From assembly GCA_900542475.1 (NCBI GenBank), contig UQNO01000005.1, positions 7,630 through 71,629 of the forward strand: 64,000 nucleotides of DNA, read 5' to 3'. The notes beneath the pieces were generated by a model that worked only from the letters and a program-made list of their open reading frames with translations, was not told the origin of the DNA and made no database searches. Source of the stretch: an uncultured Bacteroidota bacterium (lineage in GTDB: Bacteria; Bacteroidota; Bacteroidia; Bacteroidales; F082). Shown piece after piece: positions 28,452-39,484 of this stretch (positions are counted from its first letter, which is position 1; every line of letters begins with the position of its first letter). The position numbers and the translations under genes are program-made.

Positions 28452-28459
28452 CAAATTTA
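28452..28459 (-). promoter_or_regulatory. -7 box for the DUF486 gene
   Basis: TAAATTTG on the minus strand, 18 bases before the ATG. Confidence 0.55.
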
Positions 28460-28580
28460 AGAAAAAGTCTTTAGTCTCCAATCTTTATATTATAGTTTTT
28501 TTTTATCATTAAAAAAGAAATAAAACCTTATTGTTATTTTAAATTCCTATCTGAAAAAAACATTCTGTCAAAAAAAACAT

Positions 28581-28588
28581 TATCTTTG
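28581..28588 (+). promoter_or_regulatory. -7 box of the gmhA operon
   Basis: TATCTTTG, 16 bases before gmhA. Confidence 0.65.
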
Positions 28589-28604
28589 CAAAAAAGTTTG
28601 AAAT

Positions 28605-29180
28605 ATGGTTTCCATCGAAAATATAATCAGGTCGTCAATTGATGTCAAGCAGTTGATTCTCAATAATAAAGACCTTGTCAAAAGAATTAACGACGCTGCG
28701 ATGACATGTGTCAAATCGTTGAAAAACGGCGGTAAGATTCATTTTTGCGGCAATGGCGGCAGTGCCGCCGACGCCCAACATCTTGCGGCGGAGTTGAGTG
28801 GACGCTTCTATTACGACCGCCCACCATTGAATGCAGAGGCCTTGCACGTTAACACAAGCTATCTCACAGCTGTGGCAAACGATTACTCCTACGAGATGAT
28901 TTACGCCCGCATGCTTCAAGCCTCCGCTAAAAAAGGTGATGTTTTGGTGGGCATCAGCACGTCGGGAAACTCTGCCAATATATTGAAATCCTTCGAGATG
29001 GCCAGAGAAATCGGTGTCGCAACCGTATGTATGACCGGTGAAACAGGCGGCAAATTGGCCGACTGCTGTGATATATTAATTAATGTGCCGAGCAAATGCA
29101 CTCCTCGCATTCAAGAATCGCATATCATGATAGGTCATATCATCTGCGAAATCATTGAAACGACAATTTTCCCGAAATAA
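28605..29180 (+). CDS. gmhA: Sedoheptulose-7-phosphate isomerase
   Basis: A 191-residue SIS-fold enzyme making D-glycero-D-manno-heptose 7-phosphate, the first step towards LPS heptose. HFCGNGGSAADAQHLAAELSG and the SIS motif GISTSGNSANIL are clear, and the C-terminal catalytic ESHIMIGH is present. It is followed two bases later by gmhB. The bifunctional kinase/adenylyltransferase HldE is not in the window. Confidence 0.93.
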   Translation: MVSIENIIRSSIDVKQLILNNKDLVKRINDAAMTCVKSLKNGGKIHFCGNGGSAADAQHLAAELSGRFYYDRPPLNAEALHVNTSYLTAVANDYSYEMIYARMLQASAKKGDVLVGISTSGNSANILKSFEMAREIGVATVCMTGETGGKLADCCDILINVPSKCTPRIQESHIMIGHIICEIIETTIFPK

Positions 29181-29182
29181 TC

Positions 29183-29722
29183 ATGGATTGGAAAAACAAA
29201 GTCGATAAATCATGGGCGTTGTTTCTCGATAGAGACGGTGTTATCAACGTGCGTATCATCGATGACTATGTCAAGAATATCAATGAGTTCGACTTCCTAT
29301 CAGGCGTTTTAGACGCCATGAAAGTCTTCGCGGAGAAATTCGGGAAAGTCATTGTCGTGACTAATCAGCAAGGCGTTGGAAAAGGACTTATGACACTTCA
29401 AGATGTCAACATGATTCACAATTTCATGAGAAAGAAGATTGCAGACAAACAGGGCAGGGTAGATGCCATTTATGTCTGCCCTCAACTGAAATCCGACCCT
29501 GACAATTTCCGCAAGCCAAATCCGAGAATGGCATACATGGCTCAACGGGATTTTCCGGAAATCAATCTCAACAAATCAATCATGATTGGTGACTCGAATT
29601 CCGATATGGAATTTGGAAGAAACGCCGGAATGTACACAATATCGATAGGTGACGAAGTGCCGAAAACAAGCTCGCATGACAACTTCAACTCGCTGCTTGA
29701 TTTTGCAAAATCATTAAAGTGA
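29183..29722 (+). CDS. gmhB: D,D-heptose 1,7-bisphosphate phosphatase
   Basis: A 179-residue HAD phosphatase. Motif I is FLDRDGVIN, motif II VVTNQQGVGKG, motif III RKPNPRM and motif IV MIGDSNSDMEFG. The four-cysteine zinc loop of enteric GmhB is reduced (only YVCPQL is seen), so it belongs to a zinc-poor branch. It removes the C7 phosphate in the heptose pathway, in keeping with gmhA just upstream. Confidence 0.88.
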   Translation: MDWKNKVDKSWALFLDRDGVINVRIIDDYVKNINEFDFLSGVLDAMKVFAEKFGKVIVVTNQQGVGKGLMTLQDVNMIHNFMRKKIADKQGRVDAIYVCPQLKSDPDNFRKPNPRMAYMAQRDFPEINLNKSIMIGDSNSDMEFGRNAGMYTISIGDEVPKTSSHDNFNSLLDFAKSLK

Positions 29723-29765
29723 CACCATAAATAATATGCTTTAAATCATTAACAATAAATATTAT

Positions 29766-31244
29766 ATGTCAATATCAATGCCTGTGTTAATTTTAACGGT
29801 GTTTTTTGTTTACACATTGCTGATTTTGGTAATCGCGCATATAACATCAAGAAAATCAAACAACGAAACTTTCTTCACGGGAAACCGCAAATCACCTTGG
29901 TTTGTAGTGGCTTATGGCATGATTGGAGCCTCCCTGTCGGGCGTGACTTTCATGTCGGTGCCAGGCAACGTTTACACAAGCCAGTTTACGTATTTCGGCT
30001 TGGTTCTCGGCTATATCATTGGTTATGCGGTGATTGCTCTGTTTTTACTGCCGCTATATTACAAACTCAACTTGACATCCATTTATTCTTATCTTGAAAT
30101 GCGCTTCGGAAAACATTCCGAGAAGACCGGTGCAGCGTTTTTCATCTTGTCGCGTCTGCTTGGCTCTGCACTGCGTATGTATTTGATGGTCTTTGTGTTA
30201 TATGAATTTGTATTCAAGGCGTGGGGCATCCCTTTCTGGGTCCCCGCAGTGATATTTATTGTGTTTATCTTGATTTATACCTTCAAGGGCGGAATAAAAA
30301 CCGTCGTTTGGACAGACACTTTGCAAACTACATTCTTGATTTTGGCGGCGGTAATCACTGTCGTATGTATCTTAAAAGAACTGAACATCTCGATTCCTGA
30401 TTTATTTAAAGCGTCATCGGAACAAGGCTATACCAAACTATTTGAAACCGACCCGAATCATAGCAGATTTTGGCTGAAGCAGGTTTTAAGCGGCGCCTTC
30501 ATCACCATTGTTATGACCGGTCTCGACCAGGATATGATGCAAAAGAACATGACATGCAAAAGTTTGCGCGATGCCCAGAAAAACGTGATGACTTCGAGCA
30601 TCTTGTTCGTTTTTGTCAACATCATTTTCCTTTGTTTGGGAGCCTCGCTGATTTATTATGCGCAACGCACTGGTTTTCAACTGCCTGTAAACGACAGCGG
30701 AGTAGTGGTGAACGATAAAATATTTCCTGCTATCGCATTCAGTTTCAGTAAATTCACAAGTGTTGTCTTCGTTATCGGTCTTGTGGCTGCCGGTTATTCA
30801 TCAGCCGACGGCACATTAACGGCATTGACAACCACATTCTGCTACAATTTCCTTGATTTCGGGAGCAAGACAGATATGGCGGAAGTCGATAAACTCAAGA
30901 CGAGAAAAAAGATTCATATTGCTTTTGCTGTTGTTTATCTTTTGGTAATCATTGCCTTCCGGCCGTTTCACAACCAGTCGCTCATCGACAAGGTTTTTGA
31001 AATAGCCGGTTACACCTATGGACCGCTGCTTGGATTGTATTCCTTCGGACTTTTTGTGAAAAACAGAAAGCCAATCGACAAAATTGTTCCGTACATTGCA
31101 ATAGCGTCGCCGATTTTGAGTTATATATTAAACGTGAATTCCGAAAGTCTGTTCAGCGGATATAGATTCGGTTTTGAAATATTGATTATCAATGGATTAA
31201 TAACGTTTGTCGCATTATTGGCGTCATCTAAAAAAATAAAATAG
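29766..31244 (+). CDS. Sodium:solute symporter (SSS family)
   Basis: 492 residues and about 13 membrane helices. Recognisable SSS features are GNRKSPWFVVAYGMIGASLSG at the start, GGIKTVVWTD in the middle, and AAGYSSADGTLTALTTTF. It imports an organic solute with sodium. The same-strand gap from gmhB is 43 bases and the next gene follows by one base, but a functional link to heptose is not evident. Confidence 0.9.
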   Translation: MSISMPVLILTVFFVYTLLILVIAHITSRKSNNETFFTGNRKSPWFVVAYGMIGASLSGVTFMSVPGNVYTSQFTYFGLVLGYIIGYAVIALFLLPLYYKLNLTSIYSYLEMRFGKHSEKTGAAFFILSRLLGSALRMYLMVFVLYEFVFKAWGIPFWVPAVIFIVFILIYTFKGGIKTVVWTDTLQTTFLILAAVITVVCILKELNISIPDLFKASSEQGYTKLFETDPNHSRFWLKQVLSGAFITIVMTGLDQDMMQKNMTCKSLRDAQKNVMTSSILFVFVNIIFLCLGASLIYYAQRTGFQLPVNDSGVVVNDKIFPAIAFSFSKFTSVVFVIGLVAAGYSSADGTLTALTTTFCYNFLDFGSKTDMAEVDKLKTRKKIHIAFAVVYLLVIIAFRPFHNQSLIDKVFEIAGYTYGPLLGLYSFGLFVKNRKPIDKIVPYIAIASPILSYILNVNSESLFSGYRFGFEILIINGLITFVALLASSKKIK

Positions 31245-31245
31245 T

Positions 31246-32346
31246 ATGAAAAAACTGCTTTTAATCTTATCATTATTTGCTTCCTTAAGCCTTGAGGCTC
31301 AATTTGTTACCACATTCGCAAAAAACGTTTCAGACACACAGGAGGACGGTGTGCTCTATTATCTTCCAAGAAATGTAATAAGATTGGAATTTATAATAGA
31401 GGAAACTGATTTTTATATCGGTCCGTATGCGGAATTTGCCACCAAACTTTTGGGAACAACCGATTATATAAAAGAGAATAAAACGGAATTTAACATTCAA
31501 TCTGTTGATATTCAGACTGTTACCGATATTGACCCTGGTGCGGTGTATTATATATCATCAGATGAAAAAAGTAAGGAGCCATTGCCGAATATCACCTTAA
31601 ATGAAGACGGCATCATGCTTGCCATTGGTTACGACCGTGTTCCCTCTGAAATGTTTTTCAATCATAACACATTTGTTGACAATAACTTAACAAATAAGCA
31701 GGAAGTTTCTTTTATTGAAATTTTTGACAATGAGCTGGAACTTGACTATGACGATGATGAAGAGGGTAGAGCCCATAAAAAAATCACCAAGGAGGATAGG
31801 GCCAAGACCGCTTTGGATAAGATTTCAAAAATCAGGGAGGCGTACCTTGATGTTGTTTCCGGTGTTCTTGAGATTTCATACGGAAACTCTTTACCTTATA
31901 TGGTTGAAAACTTGAGCGACATTGAGAATGAATACCTCAGTTTGTTTAAAGGCAAAACGATAAAACATACTTACAAGAAAGTGGTTTACTATGCGCCGGA
32001 AGACAATCAGATAAACGCTTCCGTATCAATAGCAAAGCTCTCTAAAACCGACGGTATCGTTGATGTCGGCGGTAAAGGTGAAGCGATAAAAATTCAGTTT
32101 GAAAACAAAAATTCTTTGGACAACATCAACCCGACGAGTGCCGAGATCTTAAAGACCGCTCAGGTCAATAAGGTTTTTTACAGAATTCCTGCTGTTTCCG
32201 ATGTCAAAATCTTGATTGGAAACAAGATTATCGCCGAAAAATCAATGATTATCAGCCAGTTTGGCTGCATCAAGACCATTTCCGCAAAGAATAACAAGGT
32301 TTTATTCAATCCGAATACAGGTCAAATCATCTCGTTAGAACGGTAA
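31246..32346 (+). CDS. DUF4831 secreted protein
   Basis: 366 residues with a Sec signal (MKKLLLILSLFASLSLEAQ). The early part, DGVLYYLPRNVIRLEFIIEE then YAEFATKLLG, matches the DUF4831 pattern found in Bacteroidota. It is probably periplasmic. Function unknown. The last 12 bases overlap the convergent DUF3127 gene. Confidence 0.8.
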   Translation: MKKLLLILSLFASLSLEAQFVTTFAKNVSDTQEDGVLYYLPRNVIRLEFIIEETDFYIGPYAEFATKLLGTTDYIKENKTEFNIQSVDIQTVTDIDPGAVYYISSDEKSKEPLPNITLNEDGIMLAIGYDRVPSEMFFNHNTFVDNNLTNKQEVSFIEIFDNELELDYDDDEEGRAHKKITKEDRAKTALDKISKIREAYLDVVSGVLEISYGNSLPYMVENLSDIENEYLSLFKGKTIKHTYKKVVYYAPEDNQINASVSIAKLSKTDGIVDVGGKGEAIKIQFENKNSLDNINPTSAEILKTAQVNKVFYRIPAVSDVKILIGNKIIAEKSMIISQFGCIKTISAKNNKVLFNPNTGQIISLER

Positions 32347-32724
32347 ATCGTCACCGTTGTCCGAGGCAAAATACTCCTCATTCATTGGCGGCAACGGCTG
32401 CTGTGGCATCTGTTGCTGCATCTGGTTCGTTGGCTGTGCCGGTGTCTGCGCCGCGGGTTGGTCGGGGTCTAAACGGAATGCTGTGACGTCAGTGTACCAT
32501 TTGCCATTAAACTCACGCGATTCTATGCGTATCTGCGCCCTGATTGTTTGACCCACGAAGAAACTGTTGGCATCGTTGACGCGATCGCCCCAGCACATCA
32601 GACATATCTTTTTGGGATATTGTTCGACTGTTTCAATAATCAACTCTTGTTTTTTCCAAGGACCACGAGGTGAACTTCCTTCTGTCAAAGTACCTAATTG
32701 TACAACTTTTCCTACTATTTCCAT
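32335..32724 (-). CDS. DUF3127 protein (OB-fold-like)
   Basis: 129 residues. The core (1-85) has GPWKKQELIIET and FFVGQTIRAQIRIESREFNGKW, the DUF3127 signature. The tail is low-complexity Gln/Pro/Met-rich and ends acidic (NGDDLPF), like the C-terminal tip of single-stranded DNA-binding proteins. That resemblance suggests a nucleic-acid role but is not proof. Confidence 0.85.
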   Translation of the reverse strand: MEIVGKVVQLGTLTEGSSPRGPWKKQELIIETVEQYPKKICLMCWGDRVNDANSFFVGQTIRAQIRIESREFNGKWYTDVTAFRLDPDQPAAQTPAQPTNQMQQQMPQQPLPPMNEEYFASDNGDDLPF

Positions 32725-32752
32725 ATATTTGTGACTTATTATTTTCTCACCG

Positions 32753-32760
32753 CAAATTTA
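32753..32760 (-). promoter_or_regulatory. -7 box for the DUF3127 gene
   Basis: TAAATTTG on the minus strand, 28 bases before the ATG. Confidence 0.55.
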
Positions 32761-32908
32761 TTAAAAATTCTTTAACGATTATCAATTTTAACAATTTTTA
32801 ACTTAACTTGCGTAAAACAGGTTTTCATGTTAATAATCATTAAGATTTCTTTCGTGTTTTCGCAACCCTTTTGTAAAATAATATACATTATGTTAAATAA
32901 TATGTTTC

Positions 32909-32935
32909 AAAAAAAGTGGAGCGCTGTCGCTCCAC
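32909..32935 (-). terminator. Terminator of the gyrA-TPR operon
   Basis: Minus-strand stem GTGGAGCG / CGCTCCAC with a four-base loop, followed at once by a T run (plus-strand As at 32909-32915). It lies nine bases after the TPR gene stop. Confidence 0.85.
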
Positions 32936-32944
32936 CGTATGTTT

Positions 32945-34186
32945 TTATTCAAGTTCCTTTGCTTTATCCATCATCTTAAGACGAGTATATAAGGTTTTCA
33001 AAGCATGTTTCACTGCCTCGTCGGCTGGAAGCATTTGATATGCTTTTTCCATATAAGGTAATGCTCTTTCATTGTATCCTTTGGCTTCCGTCGCCAATTC
33101 GTCTGTCGCTTCAAGATAAGCGTTGAAATTCGGATATTCCGATGGGTCTTTTTCGTCGGCTTTCTTTAGAATATCAGCCGCCTTGTTCATCAAAAGAACA
33201 CCTGCTCCGTAGTATGCGTCGGCGTAATTTTCATCTTCGGCGGTTGTTTTTCCGTAGTATTCAAGAGCTTTTTCGATGTCAAAGATTTCCGAATCCATAT
33301 TGCTGTAGATATTTCCAAGGATATAATAATACACGGGTTGTTCAGTGTATTTTTGTGCCATTGCCTCAATCTGGTCAACTATTTCGCTTTCCCTGTTAAG
33401 TGTCAGATAAGTGTTAATCATATCGTTGATAATCTGGGGGTTGTCAGGATATTTCGCTCTTGCCTGATTTATTGTTTCGATTGATTTCTCACCTTCGTCA
33501 AGTTCTCTATAAGCGTTGATGAGACCCGAATAATTAGTCACATCATCATAGCCTTTTTCGATAAGCATGTTGAATGTTTCGGCGGCGATATCGTATTTTC
33601 CAAGTTTGATCGCACATGTCGCGCAGGCCATCATGGCCGCATCGTCAACGGCGCCGATTGTGCGCGCTGCATCATTCGCTTTCTGGAAATTGACCATGGC
33701 GTCTTCGTAGTTGCCGTTGTTGAAACTATCGACACCAAGTTGATAATAAATGTTGTCAACGCCTCTTACGTAAGATGCGAGCTCCTGTCCCATTTGTTGG
33801 TAATAGTTCTCGTCAAGTTGTTGGATTTTCTCGATTGCCGTCAGAACCTTGTCGTTTGCGTTGGGTTCGAGGTCGTAGAACTCTGGATATGCGCCGATTT
33901 TGTAATAAATAACCGCATAATAGTGCCAGGTCTTTGCCTGATTCATTGTCGCCTCGTGTTCCGCGGCTGCATCTATTGATGTTTTCGCTTTCTGCATCAA
34001 TATCTTGGCGTTAGCCATCTGTTTCGCGGCTTTATCTGTTTTATTAACAGCCTTGTAGTTGTCAGCGGCTTCGATAAGCTGCTGTGCTTGTCTCTGATAG
34101 TTGTTGGCATCCTGACGTTTCATGTCTTGGGCTATGGCAAGCTGGCCGAATATCGCCAATGCTAATAATAACAATACCTTTTTCAT
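32945..34186 (-). CDS. Secreted tetratricopeptide-repeat protein
   Basis: 413 residues with a signal peptide (cut after AIAQ) and at least six TPR-like helical pairs, such as DSFNNGNYEDAMVNFQKAND and AIKLGKYDIAAETFNMLIEKG. It is likely a periplasmic scaffold. It follows gyrA after 20 bases, an arrangement I recall from other Bacteroidales, and ends at a strong terminator. The partner is unknown. Confidence 0.85.
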   Translation of the reverse strand: MKKVLLLLALAIFGQLAIAQDMKRQDANNYQRQAQQLIEAADNYKAVNKTDKAAKQMANAKILMQKAKTSIDAAAEHEATMNQAKTWHYYAVIYYKIGAYPEFYDLEPNANDKVLTAIEKIQQLDENYYQQMGQELASYVRGVDNIYYQLGVDSFNNGNYEDAMVNFQKANDAARTIGAVDDAAMMACATCAIKLGKYDIAAETFNMLIEKGYDDVTNYSGLINAYRELDEGEKSIETINQARAKYPDNPQIINDMINTYLTLNRESEIVDQIEAMAQKYTEQPVYYYILGNIYSNMDSEIFDIEKALEYYGKTTAEDENYADAYYGAGVLLMNKAADILKKADEKDPSEYPNFNAYLEATDELATEAKGYNERALPYMEKAYQMLPADEAVKHALKTLYTRLKMMDKAKELE

Positions 34187-34206
34187 TTTTATAAAAATTT
34201 TAAAAG

Positions 34207-36750
34207 TTAAACTTCTTGTTTGTCTTCTGTATTAACGTTGTCCGTACCTTCAAAATTGTCTTTGTTCTCTATATTTTCATCGAATTCCTCATCTTCTTCG
34301 ATGTCTTCTGCCTTGACTTTTGTCACAGCTGCGATTTCATCGTTGTCGCGGAGGTTGATGAGACGCACGCCTTGTGTTGCGCGCCCCATAACTCTCAGGG
34401 TGTCAACGGCTATTCTGATGAGAATGCCTGACTTGTTGATAATCATCAGGTCGTCGCCATCGACCACATCTTTGATTGCCACCAATTTGCCGGTCTTATC
34501 GGTGATATTCATGGTCTTAACGCCCTTGCCGCCTCTGTTGGTGATACGATATTCCTCAAGGTCCGAGCGTTTTCCATAGCCTTTTTCGGAAACCACGAGC
34601 ACATTGGTTTGCGGGTCGTCTATGCAAATCATGCCGACAACTTCATCGTTTTCGTCGTCAACGGTGATAGCGCGTACACCTGATGCTGTCCTACCCATCG
34701 GTCTGACCGTCGATTCCGGGAATCTGATGGCTCTCCCCGACTTCAGCGCAATCAAAATCTCGCTGTTGCCGCTTGTCATCTTGGCTTCGAGCAGCTCGTC
34801 GCCTTCGCGGATGCCGAGAGCTATGATGCCTGTGGCACGCGGACGTGAGTAAGCCTCAAGTGTTGTCTTTTTGATGATACCTTTCTTGGTAATGAGAGTA
34901 AGATAGTGATTCTCGACAAAGTCGGGGCTGATATTGTTCAAGTTGATATACGCCTTGACGTTATCGTCCGGTTCGAGATGGATAAGGTTCTGGATAGCCC
35001 TGCCTTTGCTTGCCTTGGTGCCTTCCGGAATCTCGAACACGCGCAACCAATAGCATCTGCCTTTTTCCGTGAAGAACAGCATATAGTTGTGGTTCGTCGC
35101 GACAAAAATCTGCTCGATGAAGTCCTCGTCGCGGGCATCGGAGCCTTTTGAGCCTTTGCCTCCCCTGCTCTGACGGCGGTATTCCGTCAGGTTGGTGCGC
35201 TTTATATAATTAAGGTGTGAGATTGTCACCACCACCGCGTCGTCGGCAATGATGTCTTCAATCTTGAAGTCTTCAGCGGTATGCTCGATTGTTGTCCTGC
35301 GCTCGTCGCCGTATTTCTCTTTGATGTTTAGCAGTTCGTTTTTGATGATGTCGAACTGCATCTCTGTGCTGCCGAGAATCTCTTTCAGATGTTCGATGAG
35401 CTTGTGAAGTTCTTCGATTTCATTCATTATCTTCTGGATTTCGAGACCTGCCAGTTGTCCGAGTCGGTATGCCACGATTGCTGTTGCCTGCGGGTCGTCG
35501 AATCCGAACTGGTCCATGATGGCTTGTTTTGCCTCCGACGAGCCGCCTTTGCAGGCTCTGATGGTGGCGATTATCTCGTCAACGATGTCGATTGCGCGTG
35601 CAAGACCCTCCAGTATATGGGCGCGTTTTTCAGCTTCGCGGAGGTTGTGTTGGGTTCTGCGCACCACGCATTGGTGACGATGCTCCACATAATATTGAAT
35701 CAACTGTTTGAGGTTCAGTGTGCGAGGGCGACCATGCACCAGACACACGTTGTTCACGCTGAACGAACTCTGCAAGCCTGTCATCTGGAACAGCTTGTTC
35801 AAGACAACGCTTGACACCGCGTCGCGTTTCAGCTCATACACTATACGTGTGCCGTTGCGGTCTGATTCGTCGCGTATGTCGGATATGCCTTCGAGTTTCT
35901 TGTCCGAGATGAGGTCGGCGGTGCGTCTTATCATGTCCGCCTTGTTGATTTGGTAAGGCACCGAGGTGGCGATGATACGCTCGTGACCGCCATGTTCCTC
36001 TATGGTCGTGTTGGCTCTGATAATTATACGTCCCCTGCCCGTCTCGAAAGCCTGGCGCACGCCTTCATATCCGTATATGATGCCGCCTGTCGGGAAGTCG
36101 GGGGCCTTGACATAGTTCATCAACTCGCTGACGGTGATGTCGTTGTTGTTGATATAAGCGATGATTCCGTCGATGACCTCGCCGAGGTTGTGCGGAGCCA
36201 TGTTTGTTGCCATGCCTACCGCGATGCCGCTGGCTCCGTTGACGAGGAGGTTTGGTATCAGTGCTGGCAACACCGTCGGTTCCGTCTCTTGGTCGTCGTA
36301 GTTGTTCATGAAGTCCACCGTGTCTTTGTCAAGGTCGGCAAGCATTTCTTCCGCCATCTTGCGCAGACGGGCCTCGGTATAACGCATTGCCGCTGGCGGG
36401 TCGGCGTCAGGAGAGCCGAAATTGCCTTGTCCGTCAACAAGAGGATAACGCATGTTCCAATCCTGCGCGAGATGTACCATGGCATCGTAGATTGACAAAT
36501 CGCCATGCGGGTGGTATTTTCCTATCACCTCACCCACCACCTTGGCTGATTTCTTGTACGGGCGATTCGAGAGAACGCCCATGTCCATCATTCCGTAAAG
36601 AATGCGGCGGTGCACAGGCTTCAAACCGTCTCTGACATCTGGCAAAGCACGTGCCACGATGACCGACATAGAGTAGTCGATGTAACTCGACTTCATGTGG
36701 TCCTCAATGCCGATAGGGACTATTCTTTCACCTTCAAATTGTTCTTCCAT
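34207..36750 (-). CDS. gyrA: DNA gyrase subunit A
   Basis: An 847-residue type IIA topoisomerase subunit. The winged-helix and tower regions start at [21 protein letters not shown]. The catalytic tyrosine is Y124 in AMRYTEARL, and quinolone-region residues sit in [12 protein letters not shown] (Ser at the usual resistance position). The C-terminal beta-pinwheel has six blades and the GyrA box [11 protein letters not shown]. The tail is highly acidic ([14 protein letters not shown]). With GyrB it introduces negative supercoils. Confidence 0.97.
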   Translation of the reverse strand: MEEQFEGERIVPIGIEDHMKSSYIDYSMSVIVARALPDVRDGLKPVHRRILYGMMDMGVLSNRPYKKSAKVVGEVIGKYHPHGDLSIYDAMVHLAQDWNMRYPLVDGQGNFGSPDADPPAAMRYTEARLRKMAEEMLADLDKDTVDFMNNYDDQETEPTVLPALIPNLLVNGASGIAVGMATNMAPHNLGEVIDGIIAYINNNDITVSELMNYVKAPDFPTGGIIYGYEGVRQAFETGRGRIIIRANTTIEEHGGHERIIATSVPYQINKADMIRRTADLISDKKLEGISDIRDESDRNGTRIVYELKRDAVSSVVLNKLFQMTGLQSSFSVNNVCLVHGRPRTLNLKQLIQYYVEHRHQCVVRRTQHNLREAEKRAHILEGLARAIDIVDEIIATIRACKGGSSEAKQAIMDQFGFDDPQATAIVAYRLGQLAGLEIQKIMNEIEELHKLIEHLKEILGSTEMQFDIIKNELLNIKEKYGDERRTTIEHTAEDFKIEDIIADDAVVVTISHLNYIKRTNLTEYRRQSRGGKGSKGSDARDEDFIEQIFVATNHNYMLFFTEKGRCYWLRVFEIPEGTKASKGRAIQNLIHLEPDDNVKAYINLNNISPDFVENHYLTLITKKGIIKKTTLEAYSRPRATGIIALGIREGDELLEAKMTSGNSEILIALKSGRAIRFPESTVRPMGRTASGVRAITVDDENDEVVGMICIDDPQTNVLVVSEKGYGKRSDLEEYRITNRGGKGVKTMNITDKTGKLVAIKDVVDGDDLMIINKSGILIRIAVDTLRVMGRATQGVRLINLRDNDEIAAVTKVKAEDIEEDEEFDENIENKDNFEGTDNVNTEDKQEV

Positions 36751-36791
36751 TTATCTTACCTTTAATGTTTAAATTTCCTAAAAATAATTTA

Positions 36792-36799
36792 CAAAAATA
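36792..36799 (-). promoter_or_regulatory. -7 box of gyrA
   Basis: TATTTTTG on the minus strand, 41 bases before gyrA. Confidence 0.55.
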
Positions 36800-36909
36800 C
36801 GGATTTTTTTTGAAACAGAAACAAAATTCTTCAATATTTTTAAACATTTATTTAACAATAAATTTGACAAAAAATCATACCAAAAGACTTGTGATAGGAA
36901 TTTTATTTG

Positions 36910-36917
36910 TATTTTTG
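36910..36917 (+). promoter_or_regulatory. -7 box of the clpC operon
   Basis: TATTTTTG, 20 bases before the clpC ATG. Confidence 0.6.
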
Positions 36918-36937
36918 CAGATTGAAAAATTAAGTAT

Positions 36938-39484
36938 ATGGATCAAAAATTCTCACAAAGAGTTCAAGATATAATGCAGCACAGTCGTGAAGAAGCTGTG
37001 AAAATGGGCAATCCTTACATTGGATTGGAACACATTTTCCTTGGTATTATCGACGACAAAGATAGTAATGCCGTGCAGATTTTGAAGAATTTAGAGCTTG
37101 ATATTGAAGCATTTAGACAAAAATTAGAGGCTTCTATAAAGTCTGCCAACATGACTGCCGGGAGCGCCGACAACATTCATCTGACGAAGCAAGCCGAACG
37201 CACTCTTAAATTCACATATATCGTCGCGAAAGACTTCAACAGTGAACAGGTCGCATCGGAACATCTGATGCTTGCCATTCTCTACGACGATAATAATATT
37301 GTGTCTCAACGTCTTGAATATGAAGGTATTACATTTAACAAATATAAGAAGGAAGTGGAGAAAATGAAACCTGATTATCCCGCGACAAGCAAAAACGAAG
37401 GTATGCCGGAAATACCTCGGGATATTTTTAAGGATGAAGAGGAGGAAGACGAGAGTCCTGTCAAAACGACTGATAATCAGCAAGCCAAGAAAAACACAAA
37501 GTCAAGTACTCCGATTCTCGACAGTTTCGGTCGTGATTTGACTAAAGCCGCCGAGGAAGGTCGCCTCGACCCTATCGTCGGACGCGAGAAGGAGTTGGAA
37601 AGAATAGCGCAGATTCTCGGTCGTCGCAAGAAAAACAACCCAATTCTTATTGGCGAGCCTGGCGTTGGCAAGTCGGCTATCGTTGAGGGGTTGGCGCAGC
37701 GCATTATCGAACATAAGGTGTCGCGCACTCTCTATAACAAGCGAATCATGGTGTTGGACCTTGGATCTGTGGTGGCAGGGACGAAATACAGAGGACAGTT
37801 TGAAGAGCGCATGAAGGGCATTCTCAACGAGTTGGAGAAGAATCCGGATATCATTATCTTCATTGACGAGATTCACAATATAGTGGGTGCGGGCAACGCC
37901 AACGGCTCTCTTGACGCATCGAATATGTTCAAGCCGGCATTGGCGCGCGGAGAGCTGCAATGCATTGGCGCGACCACCTTGGACGAATATCGCCAATATA
38001 TTGAAAAAGACGGTGCCCTGGAACGTCGTTTCCAGAAAATAATAGTGGAGCCGACGACACCGGAAGAAACCGTTCAAATTCTGACCAACATCAAGGGCAG
38101 ATACGAAGACCATCATATCGTGAGATATTCGCCGGAGGCCGTTCAAGCCTGCGTGAAGCTCACCGATCGCTATATTTCCGACCGTCATCTTCCTGACAAG
38201 GCTATCGATGTCTTAGATGAGGCTGGCGCAAGAGTGCATATCGGCAACATACATGTCCCCACGGATATTATCGAGATGGAAAAACAAGTCGAGGAGATAC
38301 GTCAACAGAAGAAACTCGCCATCAAAGAACAGCGTTTTGAAGATGCAGGACATTATCGCGACGAGGAGAAATCATTGGTCGAGAAACTCGAAAATGCCAA
38401 GAAAGACTGGGATAACGAGACAAACAGCCATCGTGAGACCGTCAGCGAGCAGAGCGTGGCGGAAGTTGTGGCGATGATGACCGGCGTTCCGGTTCAACGC
38501 ATCGCGCAGAACGAGGGCGACCGCCTGATGAGCATGGAGACGGAGCTCGCCGGCGCCGTCATCGGCCAAGACGAGGCGATTAAAGACGTGGTGAAAGCCA
38601 TCAGGCGCAACAGAGCGGGTTTGAAAGACCCGAACAGACCTATCGGGAGTTTCATCTTCCTCGGCCCTACAGGTGTCGGAAAGACGTATTTGGCAAAGGT
38701 CTTGGCGAAGTATCTCTTTGACTCCGAAGATGCTTTGATACGTATTGACATGAGCGAATATATGGAGAAATTCGCCGTTTCACGTCTCGTCGGAGCGCCT
38801 CCAGGATACGTCGGCTACGAGGAAGGCGGCCAGTTGACAGAGAAAGTGCGCCGTAAACCTTACTCCATCGTTCTCTTGGACGAGATAGAGAAAGCGCATC
38901 CTGATGTGTTCCATCTGTTGTTGCAGGTGCTCGATGACGGTCAACTCACCGACTCTCTTGGTCGAAAAGTCGATTTCAAAAACACCATCATCATCATGAC
39001 CTCGAATATCGGCTCGCGTCAACTGAAAGATTTCGGACAAGGTGTTGGATTTGGCACACAGGCAAAGAAAGATGCGAAAGCAACTCACGGCCGCGCCGTG
39101 ATAGAAAACGCCTTAAAACGCTCTTTTGCCCCCGAATTTCTCAACAGAATCGACGAGGTGGTGATATTCGAGTCGTTGAACAAGGAAAATATCAACAAGA
39201 TTATAGATATCGAACTTAAGAAAGTGTTCGGACGCATCGAAGAGATTGGCTATCAACCCGAACTGACTGACAAAGCCCGCAACCACATCGTTGAGCAAGG
39301 CTGGGACGAGCAGTACGGAGCGCGTCCGCTGAAACGCGCCATCCAGAAATACGTGGAAGACGTTTTGGCTGAAGAAATCATCAAGAATAATCCTGAAATA
39401 GGCAGCAAAATCGTCATAGACTGCGATGAAAATAATGTGAAGACGATGTGCATATCTTCTCTACAAACGATGGAAAAAGAATGA
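36938..39484 (+). CDS. clpC: ClpC, AAA+ unfoldase of the Clp protease
   Basis: 848 residues. A Clp N domain of two repeats (1-145) is followed by AAA-1 ([18 protein letters not shown]). The short middle domain has a UVR-like helix ([16 protein letters not shown]), and AAA-2 has GPTGVGKT. The loop QGVGFG in AAA-2 is placed where the ClpP-binding tripeptide sits, which supports a protease partner. The stop overlaps cca by ATGA. Confidence 0.95.
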   Translation: MDQKFSQRVQDIMQHSREEAVKMGNPYIGLEHIFLGIIDDKDSNAVQILKNLELDIEAFRQKLEASIKSANMTAGSADNIHLTKQAERTLKFTYIVAKDFNSEQVASEHLMLAILYDDNNIVSQRLEYEGITFNKYKKEVEKMKPDYPATSKNEGMPEIPRDIFKDEEEEDESPVKTTDNQQAKKNTKSSTPILDSFGRDLTKAAEEGRLDPIVGREKELERIAQILGRRKKNNPILIGEPGVGKSAIVEGLAQRIIEHKVSRTLYNKRIMVLDLGSVVAGTKYRGQFEERMKGILNELEKNPDIIIFIDEIHNIVGAGNANGSLDASNMFKPALARGELQCIGATTLDEYRQYIEKDGALERRFQKIIVEPTTPEETVQILTNIKGRYEDHHIVRYSPEAVQACVKLTDRYISDRHLPDKAIDVLDEAGARVHIGNIHVPTDIIEMEKQVEEIRQQKKLAIKEQRFEDAGHYRDEEKSLVEKLENAKKDWDNETNSHRETVSEQSVAEVVAMMTGVPVQRIAQNEGDRLMSMETELAGAVIGQDEAIKDVVKAIRRNRAGLKDPNRPIGSFIFLGPTGVGKTYLAKVLAKYLFDSEDALIRIDMSEYMEKFAVSRLVGAPPGYVGYEEGGQLTEKVRRKPYSIVLLDEIEKAHPDVFHLLLQVLDDGQLTDSLGRKVDFKNTIIIMTSNIGSRQLKDFGQGVGFGTQAKKDAKATHGRAVIENALKRSFAPEFLNRIDEVVIFESLNKENINKIIDIELKKVFGRIEEIGYQPELTDKARNHIVEQGWDEQYGARPLKRAIQKYVEDVLAEEIIKNNPEIGSKIVIDCDENNVKTMCISSLQTMEKE

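Noticed and set aside
36765..36974. Open frame before clpC
   Set aside because: It covers the -7 box and the first codons of clpC in another frame, and its content is plain AT-rich leader sequence.
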